From assembly GCF_003851125.1 (NCBI RefSeq), contig NZ_BGOW01000015.1, positions 149,742 through 213,741 on the forward strand: a stretch of DNA of 64,000 bases, given 5' to 3'. Shown here one piece after another: positions 18,475-27,352 of this stretch (position 1 is the first letter of the stretch; the number at the start of each line of letters is the position of its first letter). Position numbers and translations under genes: made by a program. Origin of the DNA: Sulfuriferula multivorans. Its GTDB lineage: Bacteria; Pseudomonadota; Gammaproteobacteria; Burkholderiales; Sulfuriferulaceae. The notes under the pieces were generated by a model. It searched no databases. It worked only from the letters and a program-made list of their open reading frames with translations, and was not told where the DNA came from.

Positions 18475-18920
18475 CAGCGCGCACCTCGCTCACAGTGTAT
18501 GTCTTCACGCCGGGCACGTTCGCAATACCCAGCTTGCGCTGCATCGCCGGTCAACAAGACGGACAGGGCTTCTTCCGCGGTACCAGACGGCCTTACCCGC
18601 GCAATCCATGCTTCGTAGGGTTCGATATTCAGCAGATTCGGGTCCTCCAGCACACTATGATTGGCTTCTTCTATGACGCAATCGAATACGTTAGGGACGG
18701 GGCCTGCCCATTTACCGCTTTCAATCGTCGCAACAGGCTTGCCAACAGGGCGCAATGTTCCTGGACGGCGCACGCGCACGTGTAAAATCTTACCCGCCAC
18801 CGTTTGTGAAATATCCGTCATGCCGACAGTCAGACTACCGTCTTCCTCACGGCGAACCCAAATCTGGTATTGGTCATCATAATAGAGTTCCGAGCGGAAC
18901 TCGCAGCCATTGCATTCCAT
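18474..18920 (-). CDS. lbpA2: Lipoate-binding protein LbpA (copy 2)
   Basis: A 148-residue GcvH-like protein, clearly paralogous to the one at 17539 but divergent outside the core. The lipoyl lysine is K70 in IESGKWAGPV. It has two cysteines at the very start (MECNGCEF) and a longer C-terminal tail with another cysteine pair, features copy 1 lacks. No good ribosome binding site precedes the ATG at 18920, so the start is less certain. It is the first gene of the lbpA2-dsrE-lbpA group, downstream of the shdr terminator. Confidence 0.88.
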   Translation of the reverse strand: MECNGCEFRSELYYDDQYQIWVRREEDGSLTVGMTDISQTVAGKILHVRVRRPGTLRPVGKPVATIESGKWAGPVPNVFDCVIEEANHSVLEDPNLLNIEPYEAWIARVRPSGTAEEALSVLLTGDAAQAGYCERARREDIHCERGAR

Positions 18921-18970
18921 ATTGTTGTGTTATGGCGCTATATTGGTTGACGAAATAACTGACTGAAATA

Positions 18971-18997
18971 AATTGGGCGCGGTGTACGCGCCCAATT
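18971..18997 (-). terminator. Hairpin after the shdr operon
   Basis: An 11-bp perfect stem AATTGGGCGCG / CGCGCCCAATT with loop GTGTA, about 50 bases beyond shdrB2. The downstream T-run on the minus strand is weak (TTATTT). It marks a likely boundary between shdr and the LbpA genes. Confidence 0.8.
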
Positions 18998-19046
18998 ATT
19001 GCCGGCCCGCGGTTTGCGGTCAGGCCGCATGGCCGCACTGGTGTGC

Positions 19047-19958
19047 TTAGACTACGCCCTTGGCATGGAGAAAGTCCAGCGAATCGCTGACGTTCTCATG
19101 CACACCCAGTTTACGTGCAGACAATCCCATAGCCAGTCCCAGTAACTGGGTAAAGTATAGGATCTTCACATGGGTCTTGATGCCGAATTCAGTTTCCGCA
19201 CGCACTTGGTGCATTTCCAGACCAGAGTGGCAGGTCGGGCATTCAGTAGCGATCACTTCTGCACCCGCGTCTTCTGCCGCCTGGATGATATTCAGCACCA
19301 GTTGGGTTGAAGTATCCGCATCGGACAGTGTATGCGCCCCTCCACAGCATGCGGTTTTCAGCGGGAAATCCACGTTAACGGCTCCAGCCGCAGCGAGCAG
19401 GTCATCCATGAAGTGCGGCTTGTAGCTGGACTCCGAACCGGGGCCCTGGTCTTTTTCTGGAAAAATCTGACGCGGACGCGTATACATGCAGCCGTAGTAG
19501 TTGGCAATCTTGATGCCGTTCAGGCTCTTGGAGATTTTCTGTTTAATCCCTTCGGTACCCAGATCCTCCATCAGCCACTCGAGCAGGTGCACGGTACGCA
19601 CATCGCCCTTATAGACCGGGTCGTCGGATTTCTTGGCCAGATCCTGCAGGGTTTTCAGTGACTCCTCTGAGGTGGCGAGTTCATACTCGGCTTTCTTCAA
19701 ATTGTGATAGCAGCCATTGCAGGGCGCCATCACTGTATCGTAGCCCATTTGCTCACTGGCGATCGCCATATTGCGGGCGGACATATAGGTTTGCAGCATG
19801 GGGTGAACGTTTTTCACCTCCATCGCGCCACAGCAGTTCCAGTCCTGCAATGTTTCCATTTCCAGACCGAGGCTCTTGACCAGCGCACGGGTAGAACGGT
19901 CATAAGGGCCGCCTGAACCCTCCAGCGCGCAACCCGGATAGTAGGCAACTTTAGCCAT
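19047..19958 (-). CDS. shdrB2: sHdrB2, CCG-domain heterodisulfide reductase-like subunit
   Basis: A 303-residue HdrB-type protein. It has both cysteine-rich CCG motifs: C10, C42-C43, C80, C83 (spacing CX31CCX36CX2C) and C157, C204-C205, C240, C243. In methanogen HdrB such motifs bind non-cubane 4Fe-4S clusters at the disulfide site. In sulfur oxidizers the complex works in the oxidative direction in the cytoplasm. It overlaps shdrC2 by eight bases and is the last gene of the shdr operon. Confidence 0.93.
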   Translation of the reverse strand: MAKVAYYPGCALEGSGGPYDRSTRALVKSLGLEMETLQDWNCCGAMEVKNVHPMLQTYMSARNMAIASEQMGYDTVMAPCNGCYHNLKKAEYELATSEESLKTLQDLAKKSDDPVYKGDVRTVHLLEWLMEDLGTEGIKQKISKSLNGIKIANYYGCMYTRPRQIFPEKDQGPGSESSYKPHFMDDLLAAAGAVNVDFPLKTACCGGAHTLSDADTSTQLVLNIIQAAEDAGAEVIATECPTCHSGLEMHQVRAETEFGIKTHVKILYFTQLLGLAMGLSARKLGVHENVSDSLDFLHAKGVV

Positions 19959-20721
19959 GTGCCAACTCCTTCTGTTCTTTCACATACTGTTTCAATACGT
20001 CACCGGTACGACCCCAGGACTTCGTTTTTGGCTTGATGAACATCGACAGCCCCATGTGCAGCGAGTGCATGATGGGTGTACGGGACAGGAATCTGAACAC
20101 ATTACCCTGGCGTAACTCGGTCCATTTGTTCATGCGCGCAACAAAAATACCCAGCCAGCCATGCAGCGCCATTTGCATCATGTCCTGCTTGGAGTTCTTG
20201 AAGAAATTGCTCATCACTTCAGAGTCTTCAATGCGGCCGCGTTCCAGGCACTGACGGGTGAATTCTTCATCAAAAATACTGGAATTGGATTTGCTACCGT
20301 AACCTTCTTCTTCGATCCAGTGCGCCAGCGCTTTCATGACGCCTTCCGGACGCACATCTTTCGGGCAGATATTGGTACATTTATTGCACGAAACACACTG
20401 CCAGATAATATCCTTGTCTTTCAGGATTTCGTCCTTGAGGCCGAGACGAACCAGATAAATCCAGTAGCGCGGGTTGAAATCGGTATTCTGCGCGTACATC
20501 GTGCAAGAGTTTGTGCATGACCCACACTGCCAGCAACGGTGAACGTTCTCGGCACCGGAATACGTTTTGATTTTCGTTTCAAAATCATCGTCGTAATCCT
20601 TCAGCGTGCGCGGCAGGATCATCGTATTCCAGTGACCTGACACGTCTACCCCGTCTACCACCAGTTTGTCGCTGGTAATCAGACGATCAGCATCGATCAG
20701 TGTTTTTTCGTGAATTGCCAT
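19951..20721 (-). CDS. shdrC2: sHdrC2, ferredoxin-type subunit
   Basis: A 256-residue iron-sulfur protein with two 4Fe-4S motifs: C63, C66, C69, C73 (CWQCGSCTNSC) and C109, C112, C115, C119 (CVSCNKCTNIC followed by proline). It passes electrons between the sHdrB2 site and the flavin of sHdrA. The C-terminal half is helical without cysteines. It follows the hypothetical gene sHdrH and overlaps shdrB2. Confidence 0.93.
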   Translation of the reverse strand: MAIHEKTLIDADRLITSDKLVVDGVDVSGHWNTMILPRTLKDYDDDFETKIKTYSGAENVHRCWQCGSCTNSCTMYAQNTDFNPRYWIYLVRLGLKDEILKDKDIIWQCVSCNKCTNICPKDVRPEGVMKALAHWIEEEGYGSKSNSSIFDEEFTRQCLERGRIEDSEVMSNFFKNSKQDMMQMALHGWLGIFVARMNKWTELRQGNVFRFLSRTPIMHSLHMGLSMFIKPKTKSWGRTGDVLKQYVKEQKELAHG

Positions 20722-20791
20722 CGAAGCTTCTCCTAAAATCTAAAACCCGGAGCACCCGCTGCCCCATTATTAATTTCGCACAAATATGGAC

Positions 20792-21664
20792 TTAATGAAC
20801 CACGTCGCGCTTGACTCTGGACTGCCCCGCCTTGCGTTCCGCATCGATACCAAGAAACTTTTTCAGCTGCTCTTGCGGCGTTATACCCCGGCCGAAATCC
20901 GCGCTCAACATGCCTTCCGCCATTGAGCGAAAATACTCCGAGTAAGCCTGTGCCTCCACCAGATCGATCCAGAACGGCACATCTTTGTATAAACCCTGTT
21001 CGGCAATCTGCTCTGCCAGCCAGGCACGCGCTCCTTCAAACATCTCGGGGCTATTACCCAGCGGCACATCGGGTAAGGAATCATTACCCCGGATAAATTC
21101 GCGCAATGCGCCACTCACCGTATTCTGATCCCACACCCAACGCGTCATCAGCGGATACTTGACCGGGTTATTGAAATGCAGCATCTCAGCTCCAAAATCA
21201 AACGCTGCGCGCCGATTTTTGGCGGCCTGCTTACGCGTTTCCTTGTCTGCTGTTTCATCTATCGGTACGATTTCTGAAAATGCCTGCAATCGTTCAACCA
21301 GAGCCATATCCCCATACAGCAGCTCATGAATAGCGCCCCGCGCCGCCTCAACACCTAACGTTTGTAGCGCCGGGAATAGCCGACGTCGGGCAGAAAATAC
21401 CGTTTCCAGTAACGCTTCGATACCCTCCATCGACAAGGTAGGAAAGCTTTGCGGGTTAAGCAAACTGGAAAACAACTGGCTTTTCATCTGCAGACTGGCC
21501 AGCAACGCCTCCAGCCCAGCCGATTCTTCCGCCTGGCTACCCAGCTTCGCAAAGTGCTGCTGGAACAGACCGGGGTCTAGGGTTACTGACAATGTTGCCG
21601 GCACAATCGTGTCAGCCTCACCGACAGGAACCGCGCTATCAGGCTGCTTTTTGAACCAGAGCAT
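20792..21664 (-). CDS. Conserved shdr-linked protein (Hyp/sHdrH)
   Basis: A 290-residue protein with no cysteine motif, signal peptide or membrane segment. It occupies the position of the conserved 'hyp' gene in the shdrC1-B1-A-hyp-C2-B2 arrangement known from Hyphomicrobium and Acidithiobacillus. Its biochemical role is not established from sequence. It overlaps the end of shdrA by 26 bases, an unusually long overlap that suggests tight coupling. The C-terminal region (TPQEQLKKFLGID) looks helical. Confidence 0.85.
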   Translation of the reverse strand: MLWFKKQPDSAVPVGEADTIVPATLSVTLDPGLFQQHFAKLGSQAEESAGLEALLASLQMKSQLFSSLLNPQSFPTLSMEGIEALLETVFSARRRLFPALQTLGVEAARGAIHELLYGDMALVERLQAFSEIVPIDETADKETRKQAAKNRRAAFDFGAEMLHFNNPVKYPLMTRWVWDQNTVSGALREFIRGNDSLPDVPLGNSPEMFEGARAWLAEQIAEQGLYKDVPFWIDLVEAQAYSEYFRSMAEGMLSADFGRGITPQEQLKKFLGIDAERKAGQSRVKRDVVH

Positions 21665-22688
21665 TCATGTCACCAACAGCGCGCATAGCCATAGCCAAGC
21701 CATGAGAGATGCTGGTATCAATATCTTCTGGGCCCAATGCGGCACCGCCTACATAGATACCGCGGCGCGTACTGCTAAAACTGCTGGTGTACTGCTCGCC
21801 TTTTTCAACGAAGCCATGTTTCTCGAGACCAATACCGAACACTTTTGCAAGCTCAGGGTTTTCTTCGCTTGGATCCATGCCAATGGCATGAACCACGATA
21901 TCCATAGGGATGACAATAGGACGCTTGACCAAAGTGTCCTCACCCTTGACCAGCAAGCGGTTATCGGCAGATTTTGTAACCTCGGCGATACGTGCCTTGA
22001 CGAATTTGGTCTTGTATTCTTCCTGAGATTTCCAGTAGAACTTGTCTTCGTACAAACCAAAAGTACGGATATCCATGTAATAAATGAATACGTCGGTTTG
22101 TGGGGAAATTTCCTTGATTTCCATGGCCAGATTGGTGGATACAGTGCAGCAAATCTTCGAGCACCACTCGCGACCGATCTGCCGATCACGCGAACCTACG
22201 CACAGCAGGATCGCTACACGTTCAGGGACGCGCCCATCTGATGGGCAGGCAATTTTTCCGCTGGACACCATTTGCTCCATCTGGGTGGTGGTCAGCACAT
22301 CTTCGTAGGTACCGAAGCCCCACTCAGGTTTGTTAATGGAATCAAAATGAGTGAAGCCTGTGCCGAGAATGATGCTGCCGACATTGGCACTTTGACCATT
22401 GGATAATGTAACGGTGAAATTCCCCGCCTCGCCTTCCACTTTCACCACTTTGGTGGATTTGTGGATGGTGACATTAGCATTGTCTTCGACACGCTTCACC
22501 ATGCGACCGATAGCATCCTTGGCCCACTCGCCGGACGGAACCAACTTGGCATAACCGGACAGAATGGGCGCCCCTCCCAGGACCGCCTCTTTTTCAACCA
22601 AAATCACTTTCTTGCCAATCGAAGCCACGCCAGCGGCAGCGGACAGACCTGTGGGGCCTGCGCCCACAACCAAAACAGTATCAGACAT
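21639..22688 (-). CDS. shdrA: sHdrA, FAD-binding core subunit
   Basis: A 349-residue flavoprotein. It opens MSDTVLVVGAGPTGLSAAAG, the FAD-binding Rossmann motif. Cysteines at C148, C163, C176 and the C180-C181 pair (LLCVGSRDRQIGREWC.KICC) mark the HdrA iron-sulfur insertion. It is shorter than methanogen HdrA, lacking the added ferredoxin domains, as is usual for the sulfur-oxidation type. The start follows the shdrB1 stop without a gap. It is the presumed electron-collecting centre of the complex. Confidence 0.93.
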   Translation of the reverse strand: MSDTVLVVGAGPTGLSAAAGVASIGKKVILVEKEAVLGGAPILSGYAKLVPSGEWAKDAIGRMVKRVEDNANVTIHKSTKVVKVEGEAGNFTVTLSNGQSANVGSIILGTGFTHFDSINKPEWGFGTYEDVLTTTQMEQMVSSGKIACPSDGRVPERVAILLCVGSRDRQIGREWCSKICCTVSTNLAMEIKEISPQTDVFIYYMDIRTFGLYEDKFYWKSQEEYKTKFVKARIAEVTKSADNRLLVKGEDTLVKRPIVIPMDIVVHAIGMDPSEENPELAKVFGIGLEKHGFVEKGEQYTSSFSSTRRGIYVGGAALGPEDIDTSISHGLAMAMRAVGDMNALVQKAA

Positions 22689-24032
22689 TTAACTCGCTCC
22701 TAGTGCCAATTCGGGGTTGTACAAGTATTCAATATTTCCGGCCTCGACTTCTTTGAGGTATGCCTCGAATGTCTTTTTGGCTTCGGTCCAGGACATGCCC
22801 ATTTTCTCCACCAGTTCTTCGCAGGGGGAAGCATGCCATTGCAGTTGCACAATCTTGAACGGGTCCGCACCACAGGCCAGCGCAGCAAATTGCACATCAG
22901 CCATAATAGGCACGGCGAAATCATTATCGTGAGCCTTACCGATCCACTGGTTCTTGTCCATGGTGGTAATACAGCCAGTGTCGATACCCAGCATCACGTC
23001 CGCATTGGCTTCTTCGCGGGCCACACGAATCTTGCGGTCCATGGTGAAGGAACGGGTGAACTCGCGTTCGGAAATAATGTGCCGGAAGCCGAACCCGCAG
23101 CAGTCGTACCAGGTGGAGTAGTCGATCAGCTGGGCGCCGAGCGCCAATGCCACGGAGCTGCCGACGGCGGTACGGTTGCCACCCAGAACGCTGGGGTCGT
23201 AAATCGCATCTTCGTGCACCATCTTGTAGTAATGGCAGGCAGCGTGCATGGTCACACGAATGTTGGACACATCGACGGTCTGCAGTTCGGAAGCGATGCG
23301 ATTGCGCATCACGTGCACCCACTCGGAGTAGTGAATGATCTCTTCCGGAATGACCAGCTTGCCATCAACAAGACGCCCCAGTTTGCCAAGAATCTTGGTG
23401 ACACGCTCGCGCAATTCAGCAGACTCAACCAGGTACTTGCGGATTTCCTTGTAGTTGCCGAAGGATGTTCCGCAATGCACCAGTGGAAAGAAATGACCTG
23501 CTTCGAAGCCATGCTGTTTGCCGGAAATATAAGCCTGGTGGAAATTACGCATGAACACAGCCGCCAGAGACTCGACGTTGCCGATACCAGAACCGTGATA
23601 GTTCCAGGCGGTGCAAGAAGTCTGGTCGGTTTCATCGAGGTAGTCCTTGCCCGGCTCAAAACCGAACTTGTTCATGAACCACAGCAAGGAGGTTGGGTAA
23701 CCCGGGATATTCCCGCACTGGCCGCAGGACTTGTGGTGCCATAACTGCATGGTTGGTACTTTTTTGGTCCAACCAAACAGGGTTTGCACTTCAATTGGTT
23801 TATGCGCATCAGTAATGCGATGGACGATAATCTGACCATCCTTTTCCAACTCCCACATGTGATCGCGAATGTCATCCATGCGCTCGCCGAGGTCTACGGT
23901 ACGCTTGTCTACGTGCTTACGTACCCACTCGGTGGCTTTCGCGGCTTCAGCGCCAGAGAGGTTGGTTTGCTGGAAGAAAGAACCGTGTCCAGCTATGCCT
24001 TCGGTTTCGTTGCTATCCACAATATTGCTCAT
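22689..24032 (-). CDS. shdrB1: sHdrB1, CCG-domain heterodisulfide reductase-like subunit
   Basis: A 447-residue HdrB-type protein, longer than sHdrB2. Cysteine motifs include C103 and C106 (KSCGQCGN), HAACHYY, YDCCGFGF and DTGCITT, so one CCG block is recognisable while the other is altered. The start is the ATG at 24032: AAGGAG lies seven bases upstream and homology begins there. The frame is open for 31 codons further up, but these overlap the region after shdrC1 and look random. It is translationally contiguous with shdrA. Confidence 0.92.
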   Translation of the reverse strand: MSNIVDSNETEGIAGHGSFFQQTNLSGAEAAKATEWVRKHVDKRTVDLGERMDDIRDHMWELEKDGQIIVHRITDAHKPIEVQTLFGWTKKVPTMQLWHHKSCGQCGNIPGYPTSLLWFMNKFGFEPGKDYLDETDQTSCTAWNYHGSGIGNVESLAAVFMRNFHQAYISGKQHGFEAGHFFPLVHCGTSFGNYKEIRKYLVESAELRERVTKILGKLGRLVDGKLVIPEEIIHYSEWVHVMRNRIASELQTVDVSNIRVTMHAACHYYKMVHEDAIYDPSVLGGNRTAVGSSVALALGAQLIDYSTWYDCCGFGFRHIISEREFTRSFTMDRKIRVAREEANADVMLGIDTGCITTMDKNQWIGKAHDNDFAVPIMADVQFAALACGADPFKIVQLQWHASPCEELVEKMGMSWTEAKKTFEAYLKEVEAGNIEYLYNPELALGAS

Positions 24033-24081
24033 GGTCAAGCTCCTTAATTTAATGCGCTTAGTATAAGGTTGAGACGAACGA

Positions 24082-24765
24082 CTATTTGTCTTCCTGCTCT
24101 TCCAACCACTCTTCGTACTCTTCACGTTTTTCGTCGATAAAATCTTCGATCACGTCAAACAGATTCTCGTCCATCGCCTCAAGCGAAGACAATACGCCGG
24201 TCATTTCCCAAATTGTATACATCTCAACCGAGGTTTTCAGCGAGACTTCCCATGCAGTATCGGTGGTCTGCAATGTGCGCACCGGGATTGCCTTGCGCAA
24301 CGTTTTGAGATCGCCTTCAACTTTCTGGATATTTGGACCCCAGTCCGGGAAGTGATCCGGCTGGATCATGTCTGGCGAAAGCTGATTACCAGTAGTAATA
24401 AGTTTGAGCATTACACGGCCAAATGGGCGCAGCACATCTTTGGCAGACTGCATTCCATGCTTGATGGATACTTCACGCATGATCATTACCAGACCGCCGG
24501 GGGAATTCTTGAATGGGCAGCGCGCAGCGCACGTCATGCACTGGGCACATGCCCATATTTTTTCCTGCATTGCGTCATAGATCTGCTCAACATTTTCGGT
24601 CCAGAGCAGTTGAACAATCTCGCGCGGGCTGTAATCATAAAACTGAGCGGACGGACACGTAGCGGTGCAAATCCCGCAATTCAGGCAGCCGTTCAACTCA
24701 TGATCGTAGCGGAAGTCGCTACGAATATCGTCATAAATTTCGCGCATTTCAGCGTAAGTTGCCAT
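24082..24765 (-). CDS. shdrC1: sHdrC1, ferredoxin-type subunit
   Basis: A 227-residue protein and the first gene of the shdr operon. It has two 4Fe-4S motifs: C27, C30, C33, C37 (CLNCGICTATC) and C73, C76, C79, C83 (CAQCMTCAARC), each followed by proline. The C-terminus is strongly acidic (EEYEEWLEEQEDK). The ATG at 24765 is preferred over an upstream in-frame start because AAGGGG lies just before it. Forty-four bases upstream of the start is a palindrome that may be an operator. Confidence 0.92.
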   Translation of the reverse strand: MATYAEMREIYDDIRSDFRYDHELNGCLNCGICTATCPSAQFYDYSPREIVQLLWTENVEQIYDAMQEKIWACAQCMTCAARCPFKNSPGGLVMIMREVSIKHGMQSAKDVLRPFGRVMLKLITTGNQLSPDMIQPDHFPDWGPNIQKVEGDLKTLRKAIPVRTLQTTDTAWEVSLKTSVEMYTIWEMTGVLSSLEAMDENLFDVIEDFIDEKREEYEEWLEEQEDK

Positions 24766-24808
24766 ATGCACCCCTTCGATTAACCATGCCAAATAGTTGA
24801 CAAAACTA

Positions 24809-24825
24809 GTAAGGTATTACCATAC
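24809..24825. promoter_or_regulatory. Possible operator upstream of shdrC1
   Basis: A 17-base imperfect palindrome, GTAAGGTATTACCATAC, symmetric except at the centre and at one base pair. It lies in the leader of the shdr operon, 44 bases before shdrC1. In Hyphomicrobium shdr genes are controlled by an ArsR-type repressor; whether this site is equivalent is inference. The rest of 24766-25033 shows no gene. Confidence 0.35.
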
Positions 24826-24960
24826 ACCAAGTATTTAAAATTTCAAGCCTGATCTCATCAAACCAGATCATTGGCCGTATAAAACTTCCGACAGAGGGTA
24901 CGCGCTAGCGTTCCATTGAACTGACAGCCTGGCATGGTCAACCAAACCGTTGTGGTGAAT

Positions 24961-24983
24961 AACCGGAGATTGTGTCTCCGGTT
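24961..24983 (-). terminator. Terminator after rhd-tusA-dsrE
   Basis: A 9-bp perfect stem AACCGGAGA / TCTCCGGTT with loop TTGTG, about 50 bases beyond the dsrE stop. The T-run on the minus strand is short (TTATT), so efficiency is uncertain. Confidence 0.65.
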
Positions 24984-25033
24984 TTAACTACCTGTCATAA
25001 CGCAAATTTCCTGCGCGATAACTTTAAATCTCA

Positions 25034-25543
25034 TTAAATATACAAACAGATATCCGATTCGCCGGCAAACTCAAAAAACGTGGCGGCGCCACCGTATTCC
25101 AAACCGTCAATGAAGTCGCTGTGTTCAAAACCGAACAACTCGACGGTCATCTGGCAAGCAATAAACTTAACATCGGCTTCCTGACACATTTCGCGCAAGT
25201 CAGGGATCGTCGCGACACCATTATTTTTAATGGTTTGCTTCATCAAACTGGTTGCCACTGCCTCATATCCAGGCACTAGCGACTGCACGGCGTTAGGGAT
25301 ATTCCAATTTAGGCCACGGAACCACTTGGGCCCAAAAGGCATCTTCATTGGCATGCCCGGGTTACCCAGCGGGCTTACCTTGAGTACAGACAGGTCTTTA
25401 CGAAGAAGCTGCAAACCATAGAACGTAAAGAAAATCTGGGTTTCGTAGTCCAGCGCCGCGGCAGTTGACGCCAAGATAAACGGTGGATAAGCCCAGTCCA
25501 AAGTACCCTTGGTTGCGATGATTGCAAGTTTCTTCTGATCCAT
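25034..25543 (-). CDS. dsrE3A: DsrE3A-type sulfurtransferase
   Basis: A 169-residue DsrE-like protein. The conserved cysteine is C130 in FIACQMTVELFG, with C120 ten residues before it. The segment GNPGMPMKMPFGPKWFRGL is typical of the DsrE3A group encoded with tusA and rhd in sulfur oxidizers. There it exchanges persulfide sulfur with TusA on the way to sHdr. It is third in the rhd-tusA-dsrE unit, upstream of shdr in the same orientation. Confidence 0.9.
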   Translation of the reverse strand: MDQKKLAIIATKGTLDWAYPPFILASTAAALDYETQIFFTFYGLQLLRKDLSVLKVSPLGNPGMPMKMPFGPKWFRGLNWNIPNAVQSLVPGYEAVATSLMKQTIKNNGVATIPDLREMCQEADVKFIACQMTVELFGFEHSDFIDGLEYGGAATFFEFAGESDICLYI

Positions 25544-25644
25544 GCCTGCCTCCTAAAAGTGTTTAAAGTTGAGAATTCGCGCTTACGCTTGAACGCCTTA
25601 CCACCCAACTCACAATTATATTTATTGTATATTAAGTACTCTAA

Positions 25645-25872
25645 TTATTTCTTTTTCATGAAGAAAGTGTACTCGCCACCCGCTTCAGCAGACGATAACA
25701 GTTCGTTGCCTGTCTGTTTTGAAAACGCCTGAAAATCCTTAATAGCACCGGGGTCGGTTGCTACAATTTTCAAAACCTGGCCGCTCGGCATGTCAGTCAA
25801 CGATTTTTTGCAGCGCAGAATAGGCAACGGGCAATTAAGACCACGCGCATCGAGTTCTTTATCAAAATTCAT
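25645..25872 (-). CDS. tusA: Sulfur carrier protein TusA
   Basis: A 75-residue TusA protein. C14 in the hallmark CPLP motif (GLNCPLPILRC) carries the persulfide; a second cysteine, C21, follows. The ATG at 25872 is preceded by AAGGAG with eight bases between, so an upstream in-frame TTG (25878) is not needed. TusA is the central cytoplasmic sulfur shuttle here, between the rhodanese and DsrE3A. Confidence 0.95.
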   Translation of the reverse strand: MNFDKELDARGLNCPLPILRCKKSLTDMPSGQVLKIVATDPGAIKDFQAFSKQTGNELLSSAEAGGEYTFFMKKK

Positions 25873-25973
25873 CTTCAAATCTCCTTAAGCGTCTAAAAAA
25901 TGGAAAGCGGTGCAACATAAACCAAGCAGGTGATAATTGCAACTATCTGCATATCCCTACCCAACTAGAATCT

Positions 25974-26297
25974 TTATACCATAGCTGCCAGAGGTTTTCC
26001 GGAACGGATCCAACCCATAATTCCGCCTTGCAAATTATATACATTCCCGAAACCTTTGGCCGCCAAAAACGCGCAAGCCTGTGCAGAACGGCCACCGGAT
26101 TGGCAGTAAAACACCACCGGCTTATCTTGCGGGATATCCTGCGCCTTGATTGGCAACAAATGCAGAGGGAGATGCATGGCGTCGTCAATCATACCGCGCG
26201 ACACTTCGGCGTCCGTGCGTACATCAATCAATACATAGGAACCCGAGGTTTTCAACGTTTCCAGACCTGCCGCATCCACTTCCTTGAAGCCGTACAT
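25974..26297 (-). CDS. rhd: Single-domain rhodanese
   Basis: A 107-residue rhodanese. The active-site loop is CQSGGRSA with C65, and the entry motif LIDVRTDAEVSRGMI is present. It moves sulfane sulfur onto TusA. It is the first gene of rhd-tusA-dsrE, a trio conserved in chemotrophic and phototrophic sulfur oxidizers. No signal peptide, so it is cytoplasmic. Confidence 0.93.
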   Translation of the reverse strand: MYGFKEVDAAGLETLKTSGSYVLIDVRTDAEVSRGMIDDAMHLPLHLLPIKAQDIPQDKPVVFYCQSGGRSAQACAFLAAKGFGNVYNLQGGIMGWIRSGKPLAAMV

Positions 26298-26385
26298 ATT
26301 CGCCTGCTCCGCCGCAACAACAATTTAAAGAATGCTAATATAGCAAAATACTACTGTTCTGCAAATACTCTGTTAAAGTTTTGTT

Positions 26386-27321
26386 TCAGCAATGTTGGGC
26401 GCCGTGATATAGATTGACAACATGTCGCGCCTCGGCAAAAAACAACCAACGCTCAGCCACCATCCCCAGCAATGCCGTTAAGACAGCTGCATAAATCGTG
26501 ATAGCGGCACTACCGCCCACTGTCAAAATCAAGGCGGGGATAACAAACCCAGCTAAAAAAACGCATGTTTTCAGCGTCAAAGAAAATTTTCGAGCAACCT
26601 GAAAACCAAATTCCTGAGTAAGGAAAGTGCCATGCGTGTGCCCTGTATCCAGCAACCTGACCGTGCCGCGCGTAAATCCAGTAGCTGTTTTAATGGTAGA
26701 GCCTGTTCCAGGGCTGGCAATCCAGAAATAATAGATCGCTTTAAGCGAGGCGGCCACTACCAACAGAGCCAGCACTAACGTCACATAGCCAGTCAGTGCC
26801 ACTTGGCCATTGCTTGCTACGGCCAGCAAGAGTAACGCGCCGCTGAAATGTCCTAGCGCCAGATAATTGGCTGGTACCAAGGGTGAATTCCACTGCCGGA
26901 TGGTTTTCAGGCAGCCGTAGATCATGCCCGTACTGAATAGCGTGATCCATGCCAACAAAGTGGCGAGCGCACCAGCCATCAGACGCAACACTTCCAACTC
27001 GGGCAGTACCAGCCAGGTCAGCCCTAGATAGATTATCGCAAATGGATAGAACGCCATCGCGAATACCCCTTCGCGAGACAACCAGGAGGTTCGAAAACGA
27101 CTGAATGCGCGCCAGGCATTTTTAGGGTTGGCCAGGTGAAACATGGACGAAGTCAGGCCCGCTGCCACCAAGACTAGCGCAAGGATACCGGCAATCAGTT
27201 TTTGCTCGACTGGCAATCCGCCATCCAAACCAAACAAATCCATCAGATACAGCAAGGTAAACAAACCAAAGCCAGCGCCGGAACTGACAGTAAAAAAAAT
27301 AACAGAAAATGCGGGATGCAT
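26386..27321 (-). CDS. soeC: Sulfite dehydrogenase membrane anchor SoeC
   Basis: A 311-residue DmsC/PhsC-type membrane protein with about eight hydrophobic helices. The N-terminal MHPAFSVIFFTVSSGAGFG and the segment GMIYGCLKTIRQWN are family hallmarks. It anchors SoeAB to the inner membrane and passes electrons to the quinone pool. It is third in soeABC. The distinction from a DMSO or polysulfide reductase anchor rests on SoeA and the sHdr context. Confidence 0.88.
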   Translation of the reverse strand: MHPAFSVIFFTVSSGAGFGLFTLLYLMDLFGLDGGLPVEQKLIAGILALVLVAAGLTSSMFHLANPKNAWRAFSRFRTSWLSREGVFAMAFYPFAIIYLGLTWLVLPELEVLRLMAGALATLLAWITLFSTGMIYGCLKTIRQWNSPLVPANYLALGHFSGALLLLAVASNGQVALTGYVTLVLALLVVAASLKAIYYFWIASPGTGSTIKTATGFTRGTVRLLDTGHTHGTFLTQEFGFQVARKFSLTLKTCVFLAGFVIPALILTVGGSAAITIYAAVLTALLGMVAERWLFFAEARHVVNLYHGAQHC

Positions 27322-27352
27322 TCGGAATTCCCTTATGACGAGTATGCGAAAA

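Noticed and set aside
17539..18920. Glycine cleavage H proteins
   Set aside because: Both resemble GcvH, but no gcvT or gcvP is near and they sit among shdr and lipoate genes, so LbpA is the better call.
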